Shown: positions 19,512-27,940, numbered from the stretch's first letter. The stretch is DNA of 64,000 nt from Polyangium mundeleinium (GCF_028369105.1 NZ_JAQNDO010000001.1:6163501-6227500), one strand, 5' to 3'. Made by a program: numbers and translations. The notes: a model not told the origin generated them from the sequence alone.

Positions 19512-20650
19512 GGAAGTTCCCCCGAATGAAGCAGGACCTCGGACTCGATCTTCGCGTCGGCCGGGTTCGTCCCGGTCCCGACGGTGGCCACACGCTGATA
19601 CCGCACCCACCAGGAGAGGGTCCCGCGCTGCGGCCCCCCGGAGGGAGGCGTGAGGTCCAGGTCGACGACCCTCGGATCCCGGCCCACGCGGTCGTCCACG
19701 GCGAGGTGCCGGCCAGGTTGTCCCGGGATGACGTGAAAATGCCGCGCGAGGTGGCGGACCTCGCGGCGGAGGACGGTCCCACGCTCGTTTTTCAGCTCGC
19801 AGCCGACTTCGAGGCGGCGAAACAGGTCCCCGGTGGGAAAATCATGCCCCGGCGCGGGCTGGACGAGCGTGACGCGGAGGGTATCGTCCTCGGCGCGTTC
19901 GGCCTTCACGTGCAGGTTGTTCCGTAACCAGACGGGATCACGGACCTCGGCGAAAGCATGCGAGCGGCGGCCCTCGACGCGCGGCATGTGGCAATCGGCG
20001 CAAGCCTTCCCAGCCGCAGGCGAGCGCAGGTGCTCGCGCGCCGTGGTCTGCATGAACTGGCCGTCGTCGTTGCCCATGCCCATCGGAAAACGAAATTCGT
20101 GACAACCGGAGCAGCCCCCCGTCTGGCTGAAGGCGGTCGAGCGGCGCAAAGGGTGCGGCGCGCGGGCAGCAGCGTCGCCGGGAGAGGCCGCGGCAAGGAC
20201 AAAACCTTCTTCCGTGACATGGCAGGTCACGCAGCCGACGCCAAGCTCGCTCACGGCCTTGGGCGGGTCGATCCGAGGATCCCCCTCCGGCGCATGGCAG
20301 CCGCGGCAGAAGGGCGAGGGCTCGATGGCGAACGCCTTGCGATACGCCGGATTGAGGTTTGATTGCTGATGGTGCGAGCCCTGCCATTGCTTGGCCTCGT
20401 CGGCATGGCACGCGATGCACGTCGCATTGAGCGTCACGGCCGCGTCGAGCCGCTTGCGATACGCGCGAGGCATGGGGACGCTCGGCGCGGCCGGCGTGTC
20501 GGCCGCGGGCGCGACGTCCACGGGGGCGAGCTCCGCGGCGGAGACGGCCGGAGGCGCCGGCGCCGATGTCGCTTGCCCGTCGTTGAGGACGTCCTCGCGG
20601 ATGCACCCGGCGAGGAAGCAAAAGGACATCAGCAGGGAAAGGCGCAGCAT
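19496..20650 (-). CDS. Five-haem c-type cytochrome lipoprotein
   Basis: A 384-residue exported protein. The signal peptide MLRLSLLMSFCFLAGC has a lipobox (FLAGC), so the protein should be membrane-anchored outside the cytoplasm. Five CxxCH haem-binding motifs are present: CIACH, CRGCH, CVTCH, CSGCH and CADCH, all between residues ~75 and 220. Extra His residues (GSHHQQSN, REHLRS, RSHAFAEV) may be distal ligands. The C-terminal ~150 residues carry no haem motif and look beta-rich (HDFPTGDLFRRLEVGCELKN). The arrangement recalls the cytochrome c554/nitrite-reductase-like multihaem family. It is the first gene of a two-gene operon with the coupled lipoprotein. Extracytoplasmic electron transfer is likely; the acceptor is unknown. 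Confidence 0.88.
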   Translation of the reverse strand: MLRLSLLMSFCFLAGCIREDVLNDGQATSAPAPPAVSAAELAPVDVAPAADTPAAPSVPMPRAYRKRLDAAVTLNATCIACHADEAKQWQGSHHQQSNLNPAYRKAFAIEPSPFCRGCHAPEGDPRIDPPKAVSELGVGCVTCHVTEEGFVLAAASPGDAAARAPHPLRRSTAFSQTGGCSGCHEFRFPMGMGNDDGQFMQTTAREHLRSPAAGKACADCHMPRVEGRRSHAFAEVRDPVWLRNNLHVKAERAEDDTLRVTLVQPAPGHDFPTGDLFRRLEVGCELKNERGTVLRREVRHLARHFHVIPGQPGRHLAVDDRVGRDPRVVDLDLTPPSGGPQRGTLSWWVRYQRVATVGTGTNPADAKIESEVLLHSGELPWDAK

Positions 20651-20725
20651 AGGAACGACCGAAGCAGGCCGCTCCGTGACGTATCACCTTTCCTGTGCTG
20701 CGGGAACTGTCCAGTCAGGCGCCTC

Positions 20726-21057
20726 GCTGGGGTTTCACCCCGGACCCCGACCAGGGGTTGTCCACCCCTGGACCCGGACCAGCGCAAGCGCTGGACGCGG
20801 GGTCGATGAACTGCGCGATGCGCAGTTCATCGAACAGCCAGGTCAAGACCAGCGACGACCTTGCCAACCAACGCGGCAGCGCCGCAGGTTCCACCGGCGG
20901 CGTGCGCGTCGCCCGCTTGGAACCCACCTCCATGGTCTTGCCACCGGCCCGTGGGAAGAACTGCGCACCGCGCAGTTCTTCCCCCCTCGGTCCAGGCCGT
21001 GCCTGGTCCGGGTCGAGGGGCGGACAGCCCCCGCGGGGTCCGGGGCAGCGCCCCGGC
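20726..21057. repeat. Hairpin-rich dispersed repeat, copy A (full length)
   Basis: This non-coding block lies between the rtcB and cytochrome genes, reads open in several frames only because of its composition, and recurs at 34480-34672, 35013-35382 and 48687-48935. In order it holds CCAGCGCAAGCGCTGG, a perfect hairpin GAACTGCGC-GAT-GCGCAGTTC, a variable middle of about 110 bases, a second hairpin GAAGAACTGCGC-ACC-GCGCAGTTCTTC, then CCAGGC-CGT-GCCTGG and a terminal GGGGCAGCGCCCC. The two main hairpins share the arms GAACTGCGC/GCGCAGTTC, like the paired palindromes of REP/BIME elements. No transposase lies beside it. Confidence 0.85.
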
Positions 21058-21074
21058 TCAAGGCTGCTCGAGGC

Positions 21075-22202
21075 TCACGCCGCCTTGTACACGAGCACTG
21101 GCTGGAGCCTCCGCACGATCCGGACGAGCTCTCGCTGCGCGCGCATCACTGCGGAGATGTCCTTGTACGCGCTTGGCGCCTCCTCGCGCAGCCGATCGGC
21201 GATGCGGTGGTCGAACCATACGCCTTCGGCCTCGCGGAGGAGCTGCCGGTGCCCGATGCGCTTGCGCGCCTCGGAACGCGAGAGTGCTCGGCCGGCTCCG
21301 TGTGCCGAGGAATCGAGTGCTTCGGGGTGGCCGCGGCCTTCGACGTGAAAGCTCTCGCTCCCCATCGAACCGGGTACCAAGCCGGGCTCGCCTGCTGGCA
21401 GGCCCATCGCGCCTTTTCGATGCACCCAAAGCTCGCGCCCGCTGTGTGACTCGCGCCGCACGTGGTTGTGATCGACCTCCATACGCGAGCTTGGATCGGC
21501 CTCGATGCCAAAGAGCTCGCCGAAGAGGCTGATTGCCGCGTCGAGCATGCGCGCCCGGCTTGCCTTCGCATACCGGGCGGCCCATTCTGCGGCGTCGAGG
21601 TAGGCCCGGCCGGCCTCGCTGTCTGCTTCGAGAAATGCGAGCCCCGAGGGATCACGCTCTGCGCGGCCCTCGTAATGGTGCCGGATGGCCGGACCCATCG
21701 CGCGGGAGCCCGAATGTATGAGCAGCCAGAGCGCCTCCTCGTCGTCGCGCTGCACCTCTAGAAAATGGTTTCCCCGGCCGAGCGTGCCGAACTCCATCCG
21801 GCCCTCGCGCCGCTTCAGGGCTTCGAGCGCGCCGTCGCCGATCGGCGCCTCTCGAAGCTCGTCCGGCAGCTCCGGCGCCGCTGCGGTCGGGTGCAGGACG
21901 TGCGGAATGCGCTCGTACAACCCCGAGAGCAGCCGCGCCGCCCGGTCGCGATCTGCGAGCCGACCGGCGTCCGCTTGGAGCTGCACGGCCACCATTCCGC
22001 AGCCGATGTCGCCTCCCACGGCGGCTGGCAAAATTCGCCGCGTCGTGGCCGTCACCGTGCCCACGCAGACCTCCTCGGCGACGTGCGCGTCCGGCATGAC
22101 CGCGACGTGCACGACATCCTCGGTTCGCGTGAGCCGTGCGAGTGCCGCCCGAAGCTCGGCGCTCATTCCGTCGGGCAGAAAGGTCGCGACGTGTGCGGTC
22201 AC
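21075..22202 (-). CDS. rtcB: RtcB family RNA ligase
   Basis: A 375-residue 3'-phosphate RNA ligase that joins 2',3'-cyclic-phosphate or 3'-phosphate ends to 5'-OH ends with Mn2+ and GTP. The metal and guanylate residues are visible: GGDIGCGM (Asp and Cys ligands), LGRGNHFLEV (His), IHSGSR (His), and SAHGAGRALSR whose His matches the guanylated histidine. DAHVAEEVCVGTVTATTRRI aligns with the family N-terminus. It is near the length of short bacterial RtcBs (~380). The start is GTG at 22202, overlapping the RbfA-like stop as GTGA, with GGGAGGAG upstream, so translation is coupled. kptA lies 3 kb downstream. No RtcR regulator or sigma-54 promoter was found nearby. Confidence 0.92.
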   Translation of the reverse strand: MTAHVATFLPDGMSAELRAALARLTRTEDVVHVAVMPDAHVAEEVCVGTVTATTRRILPAAVGGDIGCGMVAVQLQADAGRLADRDRAARLLSGLYERIPHVLHPTAAAPELPDELREAPIGDGALEALKRREGRMEFGTLGRGNHFLEVQRDDEEALWLLIHSGSRAMGPAIRHHYEGRAERDPSGLAFLEADSEAGRAYLDAAEWAARYAKASRARMLDAAISLFGELFGIEADPSSRMEVDHNHVRRESHSGRELWVHRKGAMGLPAGEPGLVPGSMGSESFHVEGRGHPEALDSSAHGAGRALSRSEARKRIGHRQLLREAEGVWFDHRIADRLREEAPSAYKDISAVMRAQRELVRIVRRLQPVLVYKAA

Positions 22203-22582
22203 GATTCTCCTCCCGTCTCGGGCGGCAATACGCGAAAGGTCAACGTCGGCACGCGTTTTCGCGTGATTGCGCTTGCCACCTCCCCGCGCAGATACCCGGC
22301 CACTTTCTCCAGCCGCGCCGCCACCTCCTCCGGCGACGCACCCCGCGGCGCTTGCACGATCACCGCGAGCCTGCCTGCGTCGGGTGCGGGCTCCACGTCG
22401 GCCACCCACACCTCGAGGAGGACATCGTCCTCGATTCCGGCGAGCGCCTCGCTCACCGCTTCTTGCACCTGCCGGCAGAGCTGGCGCTCTTTGCGCTCGA
22501 CCTTCCGGTCGTCTGCTGCTCCGAAAAATGAATCTGCATCCCGAGCGGAGCCAGCGCGGCCCCGCGAACGATCTCTCGTCAT
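22199..22582 (-). CDS. RbfA-like ribosome-binding factor in rtcB operon
   Basis: A 127-residue protein aligning with ribosome-binding factor A over its KH-type core: RKERQLCRQVQEAVSEALA (helix 1), LLEVWVADVEPAPDAGRLAV (the strand pair and hinge typical of RbfA), LEKVAGYLRGEVASAI (central helix) and RVPTLTFRVLPP (last strand). RbfA acts in 16S rRNA 5'-end maturation of the small subunit. This copy differs by a polar N-terminal stretch of ~25 residues and by its position beside rtcB rather than near infB/truB, so it is probably a paralogue specialised in RNA repair. GGAG lies 9 bases before the ATG. Its stop overlaps the rtcB start by 4 bases. Confidence 0.75.
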   Translation of the reverse strand: MTRDRSRGRAGSARDADSFFGAADDRKVERKERQLCRQVQEAVSEALAGIEDDVLLEVWVADVEPAPDAGRLAVIVQAPRGASPEEVAARLEKVAGYLRGEVASAITRKRVPTLTFRVLPPETGGES

Positions 22583-22670
22583 TCCATGCTCCGACTGCGT
22601 GACGAACCCGTGCCTGCCGCGTGTCTTCGCGGCGCGCTTCGTTCGGTCCGGGGTAGGAGCCTCGCCGGCG

Positions 22671-22715
22671 TCAGCGGGACGTCGGGGCGAGGCTCATCAT
22701 CGCAATCGGTCGCAT
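22671..22715 (-). CDS. Candidate leader peptide upstream of the RbfA-like/rtcB operon
   Basis: A 14-codon frame (MRPIAMMSLAPTSR) with the strongest ribosome-binding site in this area: AAGGAGG, 6 bases before the ATG. It ends 88 bases before the RbfA-like gene. A plausible promoter lies 24-52 bases upstream, which would leave only a short untranslated leader. Its size and place are those of a regulatory leader peptide, but no attenuator hairpin was identified, and a much longer overlapping frame covers the same codons. Confidence 0.35.
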   Translation of the reverse strand: MRPIAMMSLAPTSR

Positions 22716-22738
22716 GACGGGCCTCCTTCGGAAGCGAC

Positions 22739-22767
22739 AAGATGCATGAAGGCTGGAAGAAATGCAA
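22739..22767 (-). promoter_or_regulatory. Possible sigma-70-type promoter of the rtcB operon
   Basis: On the minus strand: TTGCAT (-35, at 22767-22762), a 17-base spacer ending in TG, and CATCTT (-10, at 22744-22739). The spacer length is ideal and the TG just before the -10 is of the extended -10 kind. The local AT content is higher than around it. It would start transcription about 15 bases before the leader ORF. Myxobacterial promoters are poorly conserved, so this is tentative. Confidence 0.35.
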
Positions 22768-23000
22768 GAGGGGCTGCGCGGGCGACCCATTGCTTTTCGA
22801 CGCGTCCACCCACACGCGCGCGATGCGAGCCATTGACTCCGCCCATCGACGTATCCCTGGCCCTCCAGCTCGCATCTTTGCCGAGCTGGGCTGTGCTGGA
22901 TGCTGAGCGCGAACGCACGTCGGCGGGGCGTGGCCTTTCCATTGCAGGCGGGACGCACGGGGGCGGCGCGGTCGCCGCCTGACGACGACGGAGGCACGTC

Positions 23001-23357
23001 ATGGCGCGTGGGTGGAAACGCGGAGCGGCGACGCTCGGCATCTGGATGGGTTTGATCGGCGCGGCATTCGCGCAAAACGGAGCCGGCGGCGGCGCGGGCC
23101 AGAGCAGCGGGGCAGGGCAGGGGCAGGACGATATCGACAACCAGGGGACACAACGCGGCCAGCCGCCCGGCACGCGCACCACCCCCTACACCTGTCCGCC
23201 GGGCGACGAGCAACTGGGCGAGGGGCTGGCTTGCCCGCCGGAGGGCCTGCCCGGGTCGCCTCCTGGGCCGGGTGCGATACCTCCGCAGCCGGACACACAA
23301 CCGCCGAGCCCGGGCACGCCTCCCCCGGCCCCGAAAGCGCCTCGCCCGGTCCCATAA
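23001..23357 (+). CDS. Secreted Gly/Pro-rich protein, possibly frameshifted
   Basis: A 118-residue protein with a clear signal peptide (KRGAATLGIWMGLIGAAFAQ) cleaved after AFA. The mature part is a Gly/Gln-rich stretch, one Cys pair (TCPPGDEQLGEGLACPPEG) and a Pro-rich tail. GGAGG lies 6 bases before the ATG. Just after its stop, another frame continues with seven-residue GSAPGTG-type repeats of similar composition, encoded by a 21-bp tandem repeat, so the original protein may have been longer and lost its tail by a frameshift. It is not in an operon and its function is unknown. Confidence 0.6.
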   Translation: MARGWKRGAATLGIWMGLIGAAFAQNGAGGGAGQSSGAGQGQDDIDNQGTQRGQPPGTRTTPYTCPPGDEQLGEGLACPPEGLPGSPPGPGAIPPQPDTQPPSPGTPPPAPKAPRPVP

Positions 23358-23368
23358 GCGACTCCCCC

Positions 23369-23443
23369 GGGGGATCGGCTCCCGGGACCGGGGGATCGAC
23401 TCCCGGGACCGGGGGATCGGCTCCCGGGACCGGGGGATCGACG
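23369..23443. repeat. 21-bp tandem repeat, about 3.5 units
   Basis: Three complete units of GGGGGATCGRCTCCCGGGAC plus a final C (R alternates G, A, G) and a partial fourth. The units are contiguous with no spacers, so this is a minisatellite and not a CRISPR array. Read in the frame offset from the upstream secreted protein, each unit encodes seven residues of the GSAPGTG / GSTPGTG type. Confidence 0.85.
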
Positions 23444-23501
23444 TTTGGGGGGCAAAAAGGCGCGCCGGGAGGCGGCGGCGGGCGCTGACCGGGCGTCCGG
23501 G

Positions 23502-24773
23502 CTACTTCGGAGGGGGCGCGGGGAGCAAAATTTCGACCGTCGTCCCCTCGAGGAGCTGCACGTTCGCGAGCTTCACGACGCGCTCGGTCCCGTCGAGGCC
23601 GGTCGAGACGAGGATCGTCGCGCCCGTGTCGCGTTCGACCGTGATGGGCACGAAGCGGATCTTGTTCTCCGCGTCCACGACCGCCACGCGAAGCCCCTTC
23701 GCGTCGTTGAAGAGCGCGGTCGCGGGCACTTCGAGCACCCGGTGCGGCAAGGGCAGGGTGAGCGAGACCTCGGCATACATGCCCGAGAGGAGCTTGTTGT
23801 CGGGGTTCGGCACGCGCACCTCCGTGTTCATCGTGCGCGTCGCCGCTTCGAGCGCGCCCGAGGTGCGCGCGACCGTGCCCTCGAAGTTCTGCCCCGGGAA
23901 CTCCCGCACGGAGACGATGGCCTTCGCGTTCGCCTTCACGCTCGGCGCGATGTCCTGCGGGACGCCGACGAAGACCCGCACGGGGTCCGTCGCGGCGATG
24001 CGGAAGAGCGGCGTGCCGTTGCCCGACGAGACGAGCGCCCCCCGGTCGATCGACCGGGTGACGATCGTGCCCGCGAAGGGCGCGACGATCTTCGCGAACC
24101 CCTTCAAATCACGGATGCGCTGGATGTTCGCCGATGCGGATGTGATGGAGGCTTGCGCCACGGTCACGCTCGCCGCGTCGACGCGTGCTTGCCCCTGCCG
24201 CTGGTCGAGGTCCTCCTGCGAGGCCACGCCCGCGGGCACGAGTTTTTCGTACCGCGCGAGGTTCGACTTCGACAGATCACGGCTCGCCTCGGCCCGGATC
24301 AGCGCGGCCTTGGCCTGCGTGAGCTCGGCGCTCGCCTGCGTGAGCTCCCGATCGAGCTCGGGCGTGTCGATCTCGGCGAGGACCTGCCCCTCCGCGACCT
24401 TGTCGCCGATGTCGACGTTCCACTTGCGCACGTAGCCGCTCACGCGCGGGTAGACGACCGTCTCTTCGAGCGGCCGGATGCTGCCCGGCAGGACGAGCGA
24501 GCGATCACTCGACGTGACCTTCGGCGTGAGGACCTCGACGCGCGGCGCCGTGGTCTCGGCCGCCTTCACGCCCGCTTCGAGCGCCGCGCGGGCGCTCCGG
24601 CGGGGCAGGTAGGTCACGGCGAAGACACCCCCGAGCACGAGGGCGAGCGCCGTGCATGCGGCGATCACCTGCGTCCGGGAAAATGCCGCCGGCGGCGGCA
24701 GGTCAAAGCCGAGGTCGTCGGCCTTCGGGGTCGACGCGGGATCTTGGATGGGATGCGACTCGTTGGGGCTCAT
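23502..24773 (-). CDS. RND efflux periplasmic adaptor (membrane fusion protein)
   Basis: A 423-residue HlyD/AcrA-type subunit bridging the inner-membrane pump and the outer-membrane channel. An N-terminal cytoplasmic stretch of ~35 residues precedes one membrane anchor (VIAACTALALVLGGVFAVTYL). The lipoyl half-motifs are GYVRKWNVDIGDKVAEGQVL and APFAGTIVTRSIDRGALV, separated by an alpha-hairpin (~150-215, ELTQASAELTQAKAALIRAE). The beta-barrel and membrane-proximal domains follow, ending VQLLEGTTVEILLPAPPPK. Its start overlaps the pump stop by 4 bases (ATGA), so it is the downstream, coupled gene. No outer-membrane TolC-like gene is adjacent. Confidence 0.93.
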   Translation of the reverse strand: MSPNESHPIQDPASTPKADDLGFDLPPPAAFSRTQVIAACTALALVLGGVFAVTYLPRRSARAALEAGVKAAETTAPRVEVLTPKVTSSDRSLVLPGSIRPLEETVVYPRVSGYVRKWNVDIGDKVAEGQVLAEIDTPELDRELTQASAELTQAKAALIRAEASRDLSKSNLARYEKLVPAGVASQEDLDQRQGQARVDAASVTVAQASITSASANIQRIRDLKGFAKIVAPFAGTIVTRSIDRGALVSSGNGTPLFRIAATDPVRVFVGVPQDIAPSVKANAKAIVSVREFPGQNFEGTVARTSGALEAATRTMNTEVRVPNPDNKLLSGMYAEVSLTLPLPHRVLEVPATALFNDAKGLRVAVVDAENKIRFVPITVERDTGATILVSTGLDGTERVVKLANVQLLEGTTVEILLPAPPPK

Positions 24774-27700
24774 AGCGACTCCGTCAGCGGATCCGTCATG
24801 GGCGCTTTCTTGCGGAGGATGCTGTACATCACCGGCACGAAGAAAAGCGTGGTTACCGTCGCGAGGAGGAGGCCGCCGATGACCGCGCGGCCGAGAGGTG
24901 CGTTCTGCTCGCCGCCCTCACCGAGACCCGTCGACATGGGGAGCATGCCGATGATCATGGCGAGCGCGGTCATGAGGACGGGCCGGAGGCGCGTCATGCC
25001 CGCGGCGAGGGCTGCTGACGTTGCGTCACGTCCGATCGCTCGTTGGTCGTTGGCGAAGGTCACGACGAGGATCGAGTTCGCCGTGGCCACGCCGACGCAC
25101 ATGATCGATCCCATGAGCGCGGGCACGCTCAGCGTGGTGCGCGTGAGGAAGAGCATCCACGCGATCCCCGCGATGGCGCCCGGCAGGGCCATCAGGATGA
25201 CGAAGGGATCGAGCCACGACTGGAAGTTCACGACCATGAGCAGGTACACGAGCACGATCGCGAACAAGAGCCCGTAGCCGAGGCCGCGGAACGAGGAGTC
25301 CATGCTCTCGACCTGCCCCGTCACGGTCACCTTCGTCCCGCGCGGAAGCTCGCCCTGCATGCCGTCGACGAGCTTCGAGACGGCAGTCGCGACGGAGCCG
25401 AGGTCGGTGCCCTCGACGTTCGCCTGGACGTCGTAGGTCCGCGCCACGTTGTAGTGCGTGACGTTCACGGGCCCGGTGCCGCGCTGGACCTGCGCGACGT
25501 TCGAGAGGAGCTGAGGCCTCCCGTCGCCGGTCGAGAGCGGCGTCGCGTTGAGGGCGTCGACCGAGCCCACCGCGTACTGGGGCGTCTGCACGGCGACGAG
25601 GTACTGCACGCCGCGTTTGTCGAGCCAGTAGCTCGGCGAGACCTGCCCGCTCGACGAGAGCGAGACCAGGATGTCGCTGGCGACGTCACGTTGCGTAAGG
25701 CCCATCTGGTCGGCCATCGTCCGATCGACCTCGATGCGGAGCTGCGGCCGGCGCAAGACCTGGGCGAGGTGGACGTCGACCGCGCCAGGGATCTGCTTCA
25801 TGCGCGCGACGAGGTTCTCCGCGACGGCGTACGTGTCCTCTTCCTTGCCGATCGGCCCGACGACGCGGACGTTGATGGGGGCGGGGAGGCCGAAGTTCAG
25901 GACCTGCGTCGTGATGTCGGGCGGGAGGAAGAAGAAGGTCGAGTCGGGGTAGCTCGTGTTGAGCTTCTCGCGGAGCTTCTGGACGTACGCCTCGGTCGGC
26001 GCGTGGCCCTTCTTCAGCGAGATCAGGATCTGCCCGTCGGCCGAGGAGATGAGCGCGCCCTCGCTCAGCGAGAGGTTGATGCCGCTCGCCGGGATGCCGA
26101 TGTTGTCGATCATCGTCTCGATCTCGCGCGGGGGGATGACCTCGCGGATCGTGTCCTCGATGCGGGCGAAGTGATGCTCGCTCTCTTCGAGGCGCGTGCC
26201 CGGCGCGCCGCGGACGTGGAGCTTGATGAGCCCCGCGTCGACGCGCGGGAAGAAGTCGCGCCCGAGGAGCGGGAAGAGCGAGACGGACGCGGCGACGAAG
26301 AGGAGGAAGCCGCCCACGAACGCGACGCGATGCGCGAGCGTCCACGCGAGGAGCTTTCCGTAGGACGTGCGCAGCCGATCGAAGGCGTGGTTGAACCGCA
26401 CGAAAATGCGGCCGAACACGCTCTTCGGCGCCTCGTGATGGCCGGGGGCGTGTTCCTCGGCCTCGCGCGCCAGCAAGAGCCGGACGAGCGTGGGCACGAG
26501 CGTCCGGGACAGGACGTACGACATGAGCATCGCGAAGACGACGGCCAGCGCGAGCGGGATGAAGAGCGACTTCGCCGCGCCCGTGATGAACGCGACCGGC
26601 ACGAACACGATGCAGATGCACAAGGTGGAGACGAGCGCGGGGACCGCGATCTCCTGGGCGCCGTCGACGATCGCGCGGATGAACGACTTCTTCTGGCCGA
26701 GGTTTCGATGGATGTTCTCGATCGCGACCGTGGCGTCGTCGACGAGGATGCCGACGGCGAGCGCCATGCCGCCGAGCGTCATCGTGTTCAGCGTGTGGCC
26801 GAGGGCGTTCAGGATGATGATCGAGACCAGGATCGAGAGCGGGATCGAGAGCACGACGATGAGCGTGCTCCTCCAGCTCCCGAGGAAGAGCAGGATCATC
26901 AGCGCCGTGAGCACGGCGGCGATGAGCGCCTCGTGCACGACGCCCTCGACGGCGGCGCGCACGAAGAGCGACTGATCGAAGAGGAGCGTCGCCCGGAGGT
27001 CCTTGGGCAGCTTCTCCATCGTCCCCGGCAGCATCTCGCGGATGCGCCCGGCGACGTCGAGCGTGCTCGCGTTGCCGCCCTTCAGCATGGTCATGAGCAC
27101 GCTGCGCTGGCCGCCGACGTGCACCATGCTTTGCTGCGGCGCGTTGCCGTCACGGATGTTCGCGACGTCCCGCACGTAGATCGTTTTGCCGTCGACGGTC
27201 TTGAGCGGCAGGTTGCCGAGCTCCTCGAGCGCGGCGGGGCTCGAGTTCATGATGACGGGGTACTCGTTTTCCCCCATCTTCGCCGAGCCGGCCGGCAGGA
27301 TGACGTTCTGCAGACCAATGACCGCGTTCACGTCGCGCGGCGACAGGCCCCACGCGTAGAGGCGCGCCGGATCGATGTCGACCATGATCTGGCGCTGCTT
27401 GCCGCCGTAGGGCCAGGGGATCTGGACGCCCTTGATGGTCGCGATGTCGGCGCGGATGAAGTTGACGCCGTAGTCGAAGAGCTGCTGCTCGCTCAGCGAT
27501 TCGCTCTCCAGCGCGGCCTGCATGATCGGCACGTTGGAGGCGCTGTAGCGGATGACGAGCGGCGGCGTCATGCCCGGCGGCATCTGGCGGATCGCGACCT
27601 GCGAGGCCGCGGTGATCTGCGCCGTCGCGGCCTCGACGCTCGCGCCGGGCTGGAGGTACACTTTTACGATCGCGATGCCCGTGAGCGATTGGCTCTCGAC

Positions 27701-27940
27701 GTGCTCGATGTCGTTGACGATGGTCGTGAGGAAACGCTCGTAGTTGTTGACGACGCGCTTCTCCATCTCCTCGGGCGGCAAGCCGCCGTAGTTGAAGATC
27801 ACGGAGATCACGGGGATGTCGATCTCCGGAAAGATGTCGGTCGGCATCCGGAGGATGGTGAACACCCCCGTGAGGACGATGAGCATCGACATCACGATGA
27901 AGGTGTATGGGCGCTTGAGCGCAGTGACGACGAGCCACAT
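24770..27940 (-). CDS. RND efflux pump inner-membrane transporter (AcrB/MdtB type)
   Basis: A 1056-residue proton-driven exporter with the duplicated RND architecture: twelve membrane helices and two large periplasmic loops. It starts MWLVVTALKRPYTFIVMSML. VGILVDDATVAIENIHRNLG in the fourth helix carries the paired Asp residues of the proton relay. The C-terminal half ends in GLGEGGEQNAPLGRAVIGGL and FFVPVMYSILRKKAP. The first ATG after GGGAG (27940) gives the canonical N-terminus; the longer frame adds no membrane sequence. It is first in a two-gene operon with the adaptor, divergent from a LysR gene 128 bases away that probably controls it. The substrate is unknown. Confidence 0.95.
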   Translation of the reverse strand: MWLVVTALKRPYTFIVMSMLIVLTGVFTILRMPTDIFPEIDIPVISVIFNYGGLPPEEMEKRVVNNYERFLTTIVNDIEHVESQSLTGIAIVKVYLQPGASVEAATAQITAASQVAIRQMPPGMTPPLVIRYSASNVPIMQAALESESLSEQQLFDYGVNFIRADIATIKGVQIPWPYGGKQRQIMVDIDPARLYAWGLSPRDVNAVIGLQNVILPAGSAKMGENEYPVIMNSSPAALEELGNLPLKTVDGKTIYVRDVANIRDGNAPQQSMVHVGGQRSVLMTMLKGGNASTLDVAGRIREMLPGTMEKLPKDLRATLLFDQSLFVRAAVEGVVHEALIAAVLTALMILLFLGSWRSTLIVVLSIPLSILVSIIILNALGHTLNTMTLGGMALAVGILVDDATVAIENIHRNLGQKKSFIRAIVDGAQEIAVPALVSTLCICIVFVPVAFITGAAKSLFIPLALAVVFAMLMSYVLSRTLVPTLVRLLLAREAEEHAPGHHEAPKSVFGRIFVRFNHAFDRLRTSYGKLLAWTLAHRVAFVGGFLLFVAASVSLFPLLGRDFFPRVDAGLIKLHVRGAPGTRLEESEHHFARIEDTIREVIPPREIETMIDNIGIPASGINLSLSEGALISSADGQILISLKKGHAPTEAYVQKLREKLNTSYPDSTFFFLPPDITTQVLNFGLPAPINVRVVGPIGKEEDTYAVAENLVARMKQIPGAVDVHLAQVLRRPQLRIEVDRTMADQMGLTQRDVASDILVSLSSSGQVSPSYWLDKRGVQYLVAVQTPQYAVGSVDALNATPLSTGDGRPQLLSNVAQVQRGTGPVNVTHYNVARTYDVQANVEGTDLGSVATAVSKLVDGMQGELPRGTKVTVTGQVESMDSSFRGLGYGLLFAIVLVYLLMVVNFQSWLDPFVILMALPGAIAGIAWMLFLTRTTLSVPALMGSIMCVGVATANSILVVTFANDQRAIGRDATSAALAAGMTRLRPVLMTALAMIIGMLPMSTGLGEGGEQNAPLGRAVIGGLLLATVTTLFFVPVMYSILRKKAPMTDPLTESL

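Noticed and set aside
20391..21449. Open frames through repeat copy A, and similar ones in copies B and C
   Set aside because: They have no start context and read the repeat in different frames in different copies, so the repeat is not protein-coding.
22579..22875. 98-residue minus-strand frame upstream of the RbfA-like gene
   Set aside because: It has no ribosome-binding site or recognisable sequence and overlaps the likely promoter and leader ORF.
23369..23443. Tandem repeat considered as a CRISPR array
   Set aside because: The units are contiguous with no unique spacers and no cas genes are near; it is a minisatellite.
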